DNA of 64,000 nucleotides. Origin: Alsobacter sp045348435 (GTDB taxonomy: Bacteria; Pseudomonadota; Alphaproteobacteria; Rhizobiales; Beijerinckiaceae). Each line of letters begins with the position of its first letter. The first letter of the stretch is position 1. The notes below the pieces were generated by a model. It searched no databases. It saw only the letters and a program-made list of their open reading frames with translations, and was not told the origin of the DNA. Below are positions 49,511 through 58,607 of the stretch, piece by piece. The DNA is taken from contig NZ_CP157484.1 in the NCBI RefSeq assembly GCF_045348435.1, forward strand, positions 434,001-498,000, read 5' to 3'. The translations under genes were made by a program, and so were the position numbers.

Positions 49511-50527
49511 TCAGCGGCCCGCTTCGATGCGCCGCTTGGCCTCCTCGACGAAGCTCAGGTCGACATATTTCGGCGCGACCTCGATCTTGGCCGGGATCAG
49601 GCCCACCTCCTGGGTGACGTTGATGCTGTCCTGGAGCGTCTTGATGTTCGGGAACATGAAGGGGTCGCGGTAATAGTCCTTGTTCGTGAAGAGATGCGTG
49701 AGCTTGTCCGGCGTCTGCTTCATGAAGTCCGCGATGATCTTGACCGCCTCGGTGCGGTTCGCCGGGTCCTGGAACCAGCGCATGGCGCGGACATGGTCCT
49801 CGAAGAAGTCCTTCAGGGCGTCCCGGTTCTTCTCCAGGAAGTCGGTCCGGGCGGTGAGGAAGACGAGCTGCGACGGGCCGACGGCGTCCTTGGCGCGGAA
49901 CAGCACCTTGTACTTGCCGCTCTCGATGAACTGGCCGGACTGCGGCTGCAGCACCGTCCCCATGTCGATCTTGCCCTCGTCGAGCATGGGCGGGATGTTG
50001 GGGAAGGCGACCTCCACGACCGTGTAGTCGCGCTTGTCGTTCATGTTGTTCTTCTTGAACATCGCCCGGATGGCCGTGTCGGAGGCCGACCCGATGGCGT
50101 TGCTGCCGACGCGCTTGCCCTTCATGTCGGCGACCGTGTTGATGCCGGAGTCGCTGCGCACCATGAAGGTTTCGGAGTGGTGGTCCCCGACCCCGTCCTG
50201 GATGATGTCGGCCACGACCTTCACGTCCTGGCGCGCGTTCGTCACCGCCAAAACGAGCGTCAGGGCCGAGAAGGCGGCCATGTCGATCTCGCCCGCCGCC
50301 ATGGCGGTGATCTGCGGCGAGCTGCCCCGGAACAGGATCGGCTCGACCGTATAGCTCTTGCCGTAATGCTTCAGGATCTCGGGCTTGGAGTAGAGCACCG
50401 GGATCATGTGCCCGGGCATCGTCGACCAACCGATCCGGATCTTCACCGGCTCCGCGAAGGCCTGTCCGGAGAACAGCGTCAGGGTGGCGGCGGCGAGGAC
50501 GGCGAGGCGACGCGCGAGGGGCGGCAT
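49511..50527 (-). CDS. NitT/TauT-type ABC transporter substrate-binding protein
   Basis: A 338-residue periplasmic binding protein. Residues 1-25 form a signal peptide ending AFA. The mature part begins EPVKIRIGWSTMPGH and has the two-lobe SsuA/NitT pattern, including a conserved MAAGEIDMAA segment near 75 and a KGKRVGSNAIGSASD hinge region near 137. The ligand is unknown; the sulfonate or aromatic-acid class is plausible. First gene of the operon, with a good promoter upstream at 50611-50639. Confidence 0.9.
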   Translation of the reverse strand: MPPLARRLAVLAAATLTLFSGQAFAEPVKIRIGWSTMPGHMIPVLYSKPEILKHYGKSYTVEPILFRGSSPQITAMAAGEIDMAAFSALTLVLAVTNARQDVKVVADIIQDGVGDHHSETFMVRSDSGINTVADMKGKRVGSNAIGSASDTAIRAMFKKNNMNDKRDYTVVEVAFPNIPPMLDEGKIDMGTVLQPQSGQFIESGKYKVLFRAKDAVGPSQLVFLTARTDFLEKNRDALKDFFEDHVRAMRWFQDPANRTEAVKIIADFMKQTPDKLTHLFTNKDYYRDPFMFPNIKTLQDSINVTQEVGLIPAKIEVAPKYVDLSFVEEAKRRIEAGR

Positions 50528-50610
50528 GGCGATCTCCCAGATGTTGTCCGGCGTCCTTCTGACCCTTGCGGGCGGGACGCGTTGATGGGCCGCAGAACGG
50601 CCTCGTGCTA

Positions 50611-50639
50611 TTTATCGGCTGATAATCCTACCCGGTCAA
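50611..50639 (-). promoter_or_regulatory. Promoter of the ABC operon with overlapping palindrome
   Basis: On the minus strand, TTGACC (50639-50634) and GATAAA (50616-50611) are 17 bp apart. A TTATC-GGCT-GATAA palindrome (50612-50625 on the plus strand) overlaps the -10. The exact 9-mer CGATAAATA here recurs in the leader of the second LVIVD gene. Confidence 0.6.
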
Positions 50640-50812
50640 GCGGCTTGGCGCGTCCTCCGGCCCTCGTTTTCCGCGCCGCGCCGATGGCGAAGTCGCCGCG
50701 GCCGCGCCGGTCGAGCCGGCCTTCCCGGGCGCGAACAGCGCAGTTGTAGCCATGCTGCACTTGATGCAGAGTTCCCCCGTTCGGCCCCGCGTCGAAGCCT
50801 CAGGAGGAAAAC

Positions 50813-51058
50813 ATGCGTGCAATTGCAATGGCCTTAGTGCTGGGCGCCCTGGCCACCACCAGCGCTTTCGCCGAGACGACCTGCAAAGCTCAGGCGACGG
50901 AAAAGAAGCTGGCGGGCGCCGCCATGAACAGCTTCATGAAGAAGTGCGAGTCCGACGCCGCCAAGACGTGCTCGACCGCCTCGGCGGAAAAGAAGCTCTC
51001 CGGCGCGGCGAAGACCAGCTTCACCAAGAAGTGCGTCAGCGACGCCGTGGGCGCCTGA
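50813..51058 (+). CDS. PsiF-repeat family exported protein
   Basis: An 81-residue protein: signal peptide (residues 1-20, ending AFA), then two PsiF repeats (about 23-50 and 53-78), each with a KKLxGAAxxSFxKKC core and flanking Cys. PsiF is the phosphate-starvation-inducible protein of E. coli; the molecular role is not established. AGGAGG is placed 7 nt before the ATG. It stands alone between divergent and downstream small genes. Confidence 0.85.
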   Translation: MRAIAMALVLGALATTSAFAETTCKAQATEKKLAGAAMNSFMKKCESDAAKTCSTASAEKKLSGAAKTSFTKKCVSDAVGA

Positions 51059-51227
51059 CCGGACCTTTTTGCGCGCTCCCCCGGAGGGACGCGTCATCGC
51101 AGAGGGCCGGCGTCGCGCCGGCCCTGACGACGAACCCCGACGAGGCGTTTTCGCCCGTCATGTGACGTTGCGCACGCTGGGGCTGCGAGGAGGCCTGCAT
51201 ACTCGGATCTCTCAACAGGAGCATCCC

Positions 51228-51413
51228 ATGCGCGTCGCACTCGCCGTCCCCGGATCCGCCGCCGCTCTCGGCGCCGTCATCGTCGTTCTGGCCGCGATCG
51301 TCGGATCGCTCTTCCTGTTGCGCATCACGCCCGCGTCGGGCCTTGCCGCCGCCCCCGCGTGCCAGGTGGTGGACACGATCGGCATGGGAGCCGAGTGCTG
51401 GTATCCCGAATGA
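51228..51413 (+). CDS. Small single-pass membrane protein
   Basis: A 61-residue product with one hydrophobic helix (about 10-33) and a short C-terminal part holding Cys44 and Cys57. AGGAG precedes the ATG at 51228 by about 6 nt. A start further upstream at 51069 would add an unlike region. The C-terminal half has no recognised motif. Real-gene status rests on the ribosome site and membrane segment. Confidence 0.6.
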   Translation: MRVALAVPGSAAALGAVIVVLAAIVGSLFLLRITPASGLAAAPACQVVDTIGMGAECWYPE

Positions 51414-51426
51414 CCGGCGGGACACG

Positions 51427-51453
51427 AAAAAAGGCCGCTTGGAAGCGGCCTTG
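51427..51453 (-). terminator. Rho-independent terminator for the gene at 51498
   Basis: GGCCGCTT and AAGCGGCC form an 8-bp perfect stem with a 2-nt central spacer; on the minus strand it is followed by a T6 run. It lies about 45 bp after the stop of the minus-strand gene. This is the clearest intrinsic terminator in the window. Confidence 0.85.
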
Positions 51454-51497
51454 AGGCGTCCGGCCGCAGCCGGGCGCAGGAGTCCGCGGACTGGAGA

Positions 51498-51758
51498 TCA
51501 GTCGCAGCGGCGAATGCGGCGAGTGACAGTGTCGCCGTCGTCATTTTCCTTGGTGATCGTGACGTAGCGGCAGCCGCCGCGCACGCTTCCGGTCGTGTAG
51601 TCGCGGTCATAGTGGCGACGGTCCCAGCGCCGGCGATCGAAATCACGGTCGCGGTCGCGGCCCACGGTTACGCCGCCGGGTCCGATCGAGAATTCCTGGG
51701 CGGTCGCCGCTGCGGCGCCGGTCACGCAGAGCGCGGTCGCGAGCAAGATCGCTTTCAT
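51498..51758 (-). CDS. Small exported Arg/Asp-rich protein
   Basis: An 86-residue protein: signal peptide 1-20 (ending TAQ), then a strongly charged stretch rich in RD and R pairs (about 34-54) and a compact C-terminal region with Cys63 and Cys85. Short signal-bearing, Arg/Asp-rich proteins like this are common in Hyphomicrobiales and have no assigned role. It ends before the terminator at 51427-51453. Divergent from the aldolase gene. Confidence 0.8.
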   Translation of the reverse strand: MKAILLATALCVTGAAAATAQEFSIGPGGVTVGRDRDRDFDRRRWDRRHYDRDYTTGSVRGGCRYVTITKENDDGDTVTRRIRRCD

Positions 51759-51948
51759 GGACGTGTCTCCTCAGCCATTGCAGTTGCGCCAACAACTCTT
51801 GGGCGGGAGCTCGGTTCCGACCGCGGACCCCGCGACAGGGCGGAGCCGCGATCCACAAGGACCGGTGAGGGGGCGCGCCAAGGACTTGGGCCGGCGATGC
51901 TCCTGCCCCTACAGTGGCGGCGGTGAAACATTCCGGAGCACACCGCCC

Positions 51949-52746
51949 ATGGCTCATTCCCTCGGCCCAGCCGCCGCCCCGTCCGCCTCCGCCGGGCCCA
52001 ACCAGCCCAGGCTCGATGCGGACGCTGTGCGGCAAGCCAAGGTGGACCTCGCCGCCTGCTTCCGGATGGCCGCCCGGAACGGACTGGAGGAGGGCATCTG
52101 CAACCACTTTTCGGCGCTCGTGCCGGGCTATGACGACCTCTTCATCGTCAATCCCTACGGCTACGCCTTCCGCGAGCTCACCGCCTCGCGGCTCCTGGTC
52201 TGCGACCTGCATGGCAATGTGGTCGACGGCGACGGCCAGCCGGAGGCGACCGCCTTCTACATCCACGCGCGGATCCACAAAGCCATCCCGCGCGCCCGGG
52301 CGGCGTTCCACACCCACATGCCCTACGCCACGGCGCTGGCCATGACGGAGGGCGACCCGCTGCTCTTCGCCGGTCAGACGTCGCTCAAATTCTACGGCCG
52401 CACCGCGGTGGACCGGGACTATAACGGGCTCGCCCTCGACGAAAGCGAGGGCGACCGGATCGCCGGCGCGATCGGCGACGCCGACATCGTGTTCATGAAG
52501 CATCATGGCGTGCTGGTGCTCGGCCCCACGATCGCGGAAGCCTGGGACGACCTCTACTACCTCGAGCGCGCCTGCCAGGCCCAGTGCCTCGCCATGGCGA
52601 CGGGGCGGGCCGTCAAGCCCATCGCGCCCGCGGTCGCAGAAGCCGCCGCCCGGCAGATGCGCGAGGGCGACCCCGAGTCGGCCCGCCTACACCTGGAGAG
52701 CGTCAAGCGCGTGCTGGACGCCGAGGAGCCCGCCTACAGGCATTGA
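51949..52746 (+). CDS. Class II aldolase/adducin family protein
   Basis: A 265-residue zinc-dependent aldolase-fold protein. Metal ligands are in FHTHMPYATA (about 121-130) and the KHHGVLVLG segment (about 184-192). The N-terminal helix has the NGLEEGICNHFSALVPG nucleotide-phosphate-binding-type motif. Members include fuculose-phosphate aldolases and ribulose-phosphate epimerases, or adducin-like proteins with other activities, so the substrate is open. The ATG at 51949 is chosen over upstream frames that run into the preceding minus-strand gene. Confidence 0.88.
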   Translation: MAHSLGPAAAPSASAGPNQPRLDADAVRQAKVDLAACFRMAARNGLEEGICNHFSALVPGYDDLFIVNPYGYAFRELTASRLLVCDLHGNVVDGDGQPEATAFYIHARIHKAIPRARAAFHTHMPYATALAMTEGDPLLFAGQTSLKFYGRTAVDRDYNGLALDESEGDRIAGAIGDADIVFMKHHGVLVLGPTIAEAWDDLYYLERACQAQCLAMATGRAVKPIAPAVAEAAARQMREGDPESARLHLESVKRVLDAEEPAYRH

Positions 52747-52899
52747 GGACGCCGACGGCGAGGCGGACGGAACTCCGGTGTTCGGGAACGATCGTTGCGC
52801 GGTCCCGCTTATCCAGAGTTCCACGATCCGCGCCAGAGACGTCGATGTTGTCCCGAGCCCTCACCGCGAAGCGACCCGGCCCCATGGGTCGCCCGCCTC

Positions 52900-54354
52900 A
52901 TGTCTGATCTGAAGCGCCGCCTCGCGCCGCATGCGTCGATTTCGCCTGTCAGGCAGCCCTGGATCGAGGGCGCGCCGGGCGCGCCCTATTTCCAGACCGA
53001 AAACGGCGAACCCTGGCACCCCATCGGCTACAACGACGCGATCTCGTGGGTCGATCTCAACGGGCTGTTTCGTCGCCGCGACCTGCCAGGGGTGGACCGT
53101 TATCTGGCCGGCCTCGCCGCCCAGGGAACCACCGTGATCCGGGTCATGCTCGAATACGCGCAGATCCGTCATCGCCATTTCGAGCGTCCGGCCGGCGTCT
53201 TCGTGCCGGCGATGATCCGGCTCTGGGACGACTTCTTCGCCATGGCCGAGCGCAGGGGCCTGCGCTTCCTGATCACGCCCTTCGACACGTTCTGGACGTG
53301 GCTGCGATGGGACTGGCACCCCTACAACCGCGCCCTCGGGGGTCCGCTGGCGTCGCCGGCCGAGTTTCTTCTTTGCGGCGAGACCCGCAAGGCCATCAAG
53401 GCGCGGCTGGAATTCGTCGTCCGGCGCTGGGGCGGCTCGGGCGCGTTCTTCGCGTGGGACCTGTGGAACGAGATCCACCCTGCGCAGGCCCGCGACAGCG
53501 CCGACTGCTTCCCCGAATTCATCGCGGACCTGTCCGGCCATGTGCGCCGGCTGGAGCGCGACCTCTATGGCCGCAGCCATCCCCAGACGGTGTCGCTCTT
53601 TGGTCCTGAACTCGAGTGGCGCGGCCACCTGCCGATGAACGAGCCTTTGTTCCGGCACCCGGATCTCGATTTCGCGACCATCCACGTCTACCAGATGGGC
53701 ACTATCGACGACCCGCAGAACACCGTGGACCCGGCCCTCGACATGGCGCGGCACGTGCGGGCGCATCTGGCCGAGATCAGGGACATGCGGCCCTATCTCG
53801 ACACCGAGCATGGCCCCATTCACCTGTTCAAGGATAAGAAGAAGACCCTGCCGGAGGACTTCGACGACGAGTATTTCCGGCACATGCAGTGGGCGCATCT
53901 GGCGGCCGGAGGGGCCGGAGGCGGCATGCGCTGGCCGAACCGGCGTCCCCATCGCCTGACCGACGGCATGCGGGCGGCCCAGGCCGCGCTGTCGCGCTTC
54001 ATGCCCGCAATCGACTGGCTGTCCTTCCGCCGCGTCGCGATCGACGCGCAGGTGACGAGCCCCGCCGCTCTGCACGTCACCGCCTGCGGCGACGACCGGC
54101 AGGCGCTCGTCTATCTGCTCCGGACCGATGCGCTGAACGAGCGCGGCATGGTGGACCGCTCCGCCGCGCCCGTGTCCGCCACGCTGTCCATCCCGGGGCT
54201 GGCGTCCGGACGCTATCGGGCTACGGGGTGGGACACCGTGGCGGGCGAACCGGTCGCGCACCTGGAGGGTGCGAGCCGGCATGGCGTGCTGACCCTGTCC
54301 CTGCCGCCCTTCGCGGCCGACCTCGCTTTGGCGGTGAGGCCTCTCGCGGGCTGA
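52900..54354 (+). CDS. GH5-like TIM-barrel glycosidase
   Basis: A 484-residue protein. The TIM-barrel domain (about 30-400) has the acid/base Glu191 in WDLWNEI and a nucleophile candidate Glu303 in DTEHGPIHL, the spacing expected for a cellulase-family barrel. The remaining approximately 85 C-terminal residues look like a beta-sandwich. No signal peptide, so it may be cytoplasmic. The ATG at 52900 begins MSDLKRRL; longer starts add an Arg/Pro-rich, low-quality leader. The substrate is not predictable. Confidence 0.82.
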   Translation: MSDLKRRLAPHASISPVRQPWIEGAPGAPYFQTENGEPWHPIGYNDAISWVDLNGLFRRRDLPGVDRYLAGLAAQGTTVIRVMLEYAQIRHRHFERPAGVFVPAMIRLWDDFFAMAERRGLRFLITPFDTFWTWLRWDWHPYNRALGGPLASPAEFLLCGETRKAIKARLEFVVRRWGGSGAFFAWDLWNEIHPAQARDSADCFPEFIADLSGHVRRLERDLYGRSHPQTVSLFGPELEWRGHLPMNEPLFRHPDLDFATIHVYQMGTIDDPQNTVDPALDMARHVRAHLAEIRDMRPYLDTEHGPIHLFKDKKKTLPEDFDDEYFRHMQWAHLAAGGAGGGMRWPNRRPHRLTDGMRAAQAALSRFMPAIDWLSFRRVAIDAQVTSPAALHVTACGDDRQALVYLLRTDALNERGMVDRSAAPVSATLSIPGLASGRYRATGWDTVAGEPVAHLEGASRHGVLTLSLPPFAADLALAVRPLAG

Positions 54355-54498
54355 GCCGCCTGCTGCGCCCCTCCGAAAACGGGGCTCCAGAAGCGTCAGT
54401 TTTGCCCATGAAATGAGCAAATTGCGAGCCGGGGAACCGACGAGGCCGCCGCCCGTTGCGAGGACATCCCTTACGCTCGCGCCTCAGCAGGTCCCCCG

Positions 54499-55332
54499 AT
54501 GCTCATCCGTTACGGCTTCGATATCGAGATCGAGATCAGCCAGCCCACCACCCTCGTCACCGCCATGGATGTGCATCCCGACCGGCGCGCCTCGATCATC
54601 CGGGAAACGCCGTTCTCGGTGAGCCAGGATGTCCCGGTCGAGACCTTCGTCGACGCCTTCGGCAATGTCAGCCGCCGCGTCACCGCCCTTCCGGGCGCGC
54701 TGACGATGCGCCTGGACGGCGTGGCCCGCGACAGCGGAAAGCCCGACCCGGTGGACTGGGCGGCGCAGGCCATCCCGCCCGCCTCCCTGCCGGCCAATGT
54801 GCTGCCCTACCTGCTGGGCAGCCGCTATTGCGAGACCGACCTCCTGGCAGGGCTCGCCTGGAGCAATTTCGGCGCGATCGAGGGCGGCTGGGCGAAGGTC
54901 CAGGCCATCTGCGACTTCGTCAACCGCAGCCTCGTCTTCAGCTACCCGCAGGCCCGGGCCACCCGCACCGCGTCCGAGGCCTATCGGGAGGCTACGGGCG
55001 TGTGCCGGGACTTCACCCATTTGGCCGTCACCTTGTGCCGCTGCCTCAACATTCCCGCGCGCTACTGCAACGGCTATCTGGGCGACATCGGCGTCGATCC
55101 CGATCCGGCGCCCATGGACTTCAACGCCTGGTTCGAAGCCTATATCGGCGGGCGCTGGTACACGTTCGACGCCAGGCATAACCAGCCGCGCATCGGCCGC
55201 ATCCTGATCGCGCGCGGCCGCGACGCGGCGGACGTCGCCATGATCACCTCCTTCGGCCCGCATCTGCTCAAGCGCTTCACCGTCGTCACGGAGGAGGTCC
55301 AGCAGGCCGACGCCTTCACGATGGCGGCCTGA
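54499..55332 (+). CDS. Transglutaminase-like protein (Asn at the expected His position)
   Basis: A 277-residue protein. N-terminal beta domain (about 1-110), then a transglutaminase-core fold with the nucleophile candidate Cys169 in GVCRDFTH and the Asp224 in FDARHN. The residue between them that normally carries the catalytic His is Asn209 in DFNAWFEAY. Some relatives may still be active with changed triads. No signal peptide. Located beside the glycosidase and aminotransferase genes. Confidence 0.85.
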   Translation: MLIRYGFDIEIEISQPTTLVTAMDVHPDRRASIIRETPFSVSQDVPVETFVDAFGNVSRRVTALPGALTMRLDGVARDSGKPDPVDWAAQAIPPASLPANVLPYLLGSRYCETDLLAGLAWSNFGAIEGGWAKVQAICDFVNRSLVFSYPQARATRTASEAYREATGVCRDFTHLAVTLCRCLNIPARYCNGYLGDIGVDPDPAPMDFNAWFEAYIGGRWYTFDARHNQPRIGRILIARGRDAADVAMITSFGPHLLKRFTVVTEEVQQADAFTMAA

Positions 55333-55460
55333 GCTCACAGGTCATCCCAACGGCGCGGCGGCGCGCGCAAGCATCGCGCCGGACGGGGGAGGGCGGGGGT
55401 GATTCCGCGCCCGATCGTCGCTACAAGGCTCCAGCCGGCAGCCCGGCCTGGAGACACGCG

Positions 55461-56591
55461 ATGCATATCCGCCCGTTCGGCGTCGAAATCTGGATGAACG
55501 AGTTCGAGACCCGGTGCGAGCTCAACCTGGCGGAGACCTGCGTCGAAAGCCTCACCATCGCCCAGCTCCTCGCCCTCGCGGGCAAGAACGACCCCGGCCT
55601 TTCCGAGTTGCTGCCGATGAAGATGACCTACGGCGCCATCGAGGGGTCGGACCGGCTGCGCGACGCCATCGCGTCGATGTATGAGCGCCAGGCGCGCTCC
55701 AACATCGTCGTCACGCACGGGACGATCGGGGCCAACTCGCTCGTGCACCAGGCGCTGGTGTCGCGCGGCGACCGCGTGATCTCGGTGATCCCGACCTATC
55801 AGCAGCACTATTCGATCCCGGAAAGCATCGGCGCGGAGGTCGTGCATCTGCGCCTGCGGGAGGAGAACGGCTTCCTTCCCGACCTCGCCGAATTGCGCGA
55901 CCTGGCCGCGCCGGGCGTGCGCCTGATCGCCATCAACAACCCCAACAACCCGACCGGCGCGCTGATGGACCGCGCCATGCTGGAGGAGATCGCCGCCATC
56001 GCGAGGGCGAGCGGCGCCTGGGTGTTGTGCGACGAGGTCTATCGCGGGACCGACCAGGAGGGGGACGGCATGACCGTCTCCATGGCCGACGTCTACGAGA
56101 AGGGCGTCAGCACGGCCGGCATGTCGAAGGCGTTCTCGCTCGCCGGGCTCCGGCTCGGCTGGGTCGCGGGCCCGGCCGAGGCGATCGAGGCCGTCATGCA
56201 TCACCGCGACTACAACACCATCTCGGTCGGCGTGATCGACGACTACTTCGCCACGCTGGCGCTGGAGAACCGCGACAAGGTCCTGTCCCGCAGCCAGGCG
56301 ATCACCCGCGGCAACCTCGCCATGCTGGCGGAGTGGGTCGAGCGGGAGCCGCTCATCTCCTGGGTGCGCCCCAGGTCCGGCACCACGGCCCTGCTGAAAT
56401 ACGATCTCGACATGCCCTCCCGCGACGTCTGCATCGCCCTGCTGCAGGAGACCGGCGTGCTGTTCACGCCGGGTTCGGCCATGGAGATGGAGGGCCATGT
56501 CCGGATCGGCTACGCCAACGCGCCCGAGATCCTGAAGGCCGGCCTGGCCCGCGTCTCGGACTTCCTCGCCCGGCGCTCCGGCCGCGGCTGA
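55461..56591 (+). CDS. PLP-dependent class I/II aminotransferase
   Basis: A 376-residue fold-type I enzyme. NNPNNPTG is at 159-166, DEVY at 191-194, and the Schiff-base lysine is Lys223 in GMSKAFSLAG. It lacks any domain beyond the aminotransferase fold. It is convergent with the M14 deacylase gene at 56600 (8-bp gap) and probably belongs to the same catabolic block, transaminating a released amine or amino acid. Substrate unknown. Confidence 0.92.
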   Translation: MHIRPFGVEIWMNEFETRCELNLAETCVESLTIAQLLALAGKNDPGLSELLPMKMTYGAIEGSDRLRDAIASMYERQARSNIVVTHGTIGANSLVHQALVSRGDRVISVIPTYQQHYSIPESIGAEVVHLRLREENGFLPDLAELRDLAAPGVRLIAINNPNNPTGALMDRAMLEEIAAIARASGAWVLCDEVYRGTDQEGDGMTVSMADVYEKGVSTAGMSKAFSLAGLRLGWVAGPAEAIEAVMHHRDYNTISVGVIDDYFATLALENRDKVLSRSQAITRGNLAMLAEWVEREPLISWVRPRSGTTALLKYDLDMPSRDVCIALLQETGVLFTPGSAMEMEGHVRIGYANAPEILKAGLARVSDFLARRSGRG

Positions 56592-56599
56592 AACGGGGC

Positions 56600-57541
56600 T
56601 CAGGCCGCCAGCGGCGAGCCCACGCCCAGCAGCGCCTCGCCCTGGTTCACCGACAGGCTGGTGAGCCGGTAGAGGATCCGGCCGTCCTGCTCGGAGCGGA
56701 TGGTCTCCAGGACCTCGCCGAAGACGTCCCGGATCTCACCGATCACCGCGCCTTTCTCCACCATGTCGGAGACCTCGGCCCGGGCGTACCAGAGGCCCGA
56801 GCAGGGCGCCGTCGGCACCCACATGGTCATGATCTCCGGCCTCGCCGGGGTGGGGGAGCCGGGCTCCTCCGGCAGCATGCCGATGGACCGCATGACGCCA
56901 TGCAACCCGCGCGTGAGCTGCGCCACCGTGTCTTCGCCCCACAGGCCGTTTCCGCTCACCTCCGGCAGCAGGCTCGGCACGCCCAGCGCGTTCGCAGCCA
57001 TGATGGTGGAACCGGCCCGGGTCGCCGCGACCGCGATCGGGACGCCGAACGCCGCCGCGAGCGCTTCGGACCTGGCGCAGCCCTTCGGGAAGATCGTGAA
57101 CGGCGCGAGGCTCTCGTCGAGGTCGCCGCCATGCAGGTCCAGATAGGCGTCCGCCTGCGGATAGACGTTCGCGACCAGCCAGTGCGCCAGACGCTGGCTG
57201 GCGCTGCCCTCAGGGTCGCCCGGGAACATGCGGTTCAGGTTCTTCCCGTCCTGCGGCATCACATAGATGCTGCGCCGGTAGAAGCCCTGCTGGTTGACGA
57301 TCGGGAGCACCAGCAGCGTGCCGCTGATGTCCTCCGGCCGCGTCTGGGCCAGCCTGACGGCGGCTTCGACCGAGCAGAACTCGGAGCCGTGCACCCCCGC
57401 GGTGACGACGAGGCATGGCCCGGGCCGCGGCCCCTCGACGATGACGAAGGAGAGCTCGACGCCCTCGAATGGCGTAAGGGAGCCGGTCAGCCTGCGGGCC
57501 CGGCCTGTCCGGAGCGGCGGCAACGTCTGCATGGTCGTCAT
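56600..57541 (-). CDS. M14-family deacylase (AstE/aspartoacylase-like)
   Basis: A 313-residue deacylase with zinc ligands His51 and Glu54 in AGVHGSEF, the His of LDLHGGD near 150, and a catalytic-Glu segment PEVSGNG near 205; the C-terminal part is beta-rich. It removes acyl groups from N-acylated amines or amino acids. It is the last gene of the minus-strand run that includes the ABC importer and the HDAC-family gene (12-nt gap). Confidence 0.9.
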   Translation of the reverse strand: MTTMQTLPPLRTGRARRLTGSLTPFEGVELSFVIVEGPRPGPCLVVTAGVHGSEFCSVEAAVRLAQTRPEDISGTLLVLPIVNQQGFYRRSIYVMPQDGKNLNRMFPGDPEGSASQRLAHWLVANVYPQADAYLDLHGGDLDESLAPFTIFPKGCARSEALAAAFGVPIAVAATRAGSTIMAANALGVPSLLPEVSGNGLWGEDTVAQLTRGLHGVMRSIGMLPEEPGSPTPARPEIMTMWVPTAPCSGLWYARAEVSDMVEKGAVIGEIRDVFGEVLETIRSEQDGRILYRLTSLSVNQGEALLGVGSPLAA

Positions 57542-57553
57542 CCTTCTCGTGGG

Positions 57554-58582
57554 TCAGGCGGAGGGGCGTTCGAAGGCGCCGAGGAAGCGGCTCAGATAGC
57601 CCCCGAGATGCGGGCTCAGATAGCCGCCCTCCTGCACCAGCAGGGTCGGCAGGGCGAGGCGGGCGAAGCGCCGCGCCGCCTCGGCGAAGCCGTCGCCGGT
57701 GATCCCGAAGGCCCCGACCGGGTCGTGCTCGGCGGCGTCGAAGCCGAGCGACACGACGAGCGCGCTGGGCGCGAAGGCCCGGACGCGGGAGAGCGCGCCC
57801 TCCACGGCGTCCAGCCAGGCGGGGTCCTGCGTGCCCCAGGGGAGAGGCTGGTTGAAGGTCAGCCCCTGGCCGGCGCCGGCCCCGCACTCGTCGGCATACC
57901 CGGCGTAATAAGGCGCGGTGAGGTTGGGATCGACATGGATGGAGCAGAACAGGACGTCGGCGCGCTCGTAGAAGATGAACTGTGTCCCGTTGCCGTGGTG
58001 GACGTCGATGTCGACCAGCGCGACCTTGCCGTGGCTCTTCGTCAGCCGGTGCGCCGCGATGGCGGCGTTGTTGAGGAAGCAGACGCCGCTCATCAGGTCC
58101 GGATAGGCGTGGTGGCCCGGCGGCCTGCAGAGGGCGTAGACGGCCCGCTCCGGCCCGGCGAGGCGGTCCGCCGCATGGATCGCCGCCTGGGCGCTGGCGT
58201 TCACCGAGCGCCAGGTGTCGGCCGTGATCGGGCACGAGGTCGAGTTGGAGTACCAGCCGAACTCGCCCAGCAACTCCGTCGGCTTGCGGTGCATCCGGTG
58301 GGTGGGATGCACGTTGGGGATCGCGACCGGCCCATAGTCGGGATGCGCCGACCAGCGCGCATGGACCGTCTGGAGGAACGCCACATAGCCGGCGTCGTGC
58401 ACCTCCAGGATCGGCTCGAGGCCGCCCAGCGGCGCCTCCACGATCGCGTGCCCATCCTGGTGCGCCGCGTCGAGGAAGATCCGGTAGCGCTCGCTGCGGT
58501 CGGGCTGCGCGATGAAGCGGCCGGTCCGGAACACCTGGTCGGGATCGTGCAGCGCCTGGTCGGGGTGGTGGATCGCCAGCAT
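57554..58582 (-). CDS. Histone-deacetylase-family amidohydrolase
   Basis: A 342-residue zinc amidohydrolase of the arginase/HDAC fold. Motifs: RPPGHHA near 148, DIDVHHGNGT near 184, GFDAAEHDP near 270, and the catalytic-Tyr EGGYL near 310. Bacterial members include acetylpolyamine amidohydrolases and acetoin-utilization-like proteins. In this context, deacetylation of an imported N-acetyl amine is inferred. Confidence 0.92.
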   Translation of the reverse strand: MLAIHHPDQALHDPDQVFRTGRFIAQPDRSERYRIFLDAAHQDGHAIVEAPLGGLEPILEVHDAGYVAFLQTVHARWSAHPDYGPVAIPNVHPTHRMHRKPTELLGEFGWYSNSTSCPITADTWRSVNASAQAAIHAADRLAGPERAVYALCRPPGHHAYPDLMSGVCFLNNAAIAAHRLTKSHGKVALVDIDVHHGNGTQFIFYERADVLFCSIHVDPNLTAPYYAGYADECGAGAGQGLTFNQPLPWGTQDPAWLDAVEGALSRVRAFAPSALVVSLGFDAAEHDPVGAFGITGDGFAEAARRFARLALPTLLVQEGGYLSPHLGGYLSRFLGAFERPSA

Positions 58583-58607
58583 CTTGATCTCCGGGGGAAG
58601 AAGGGCG

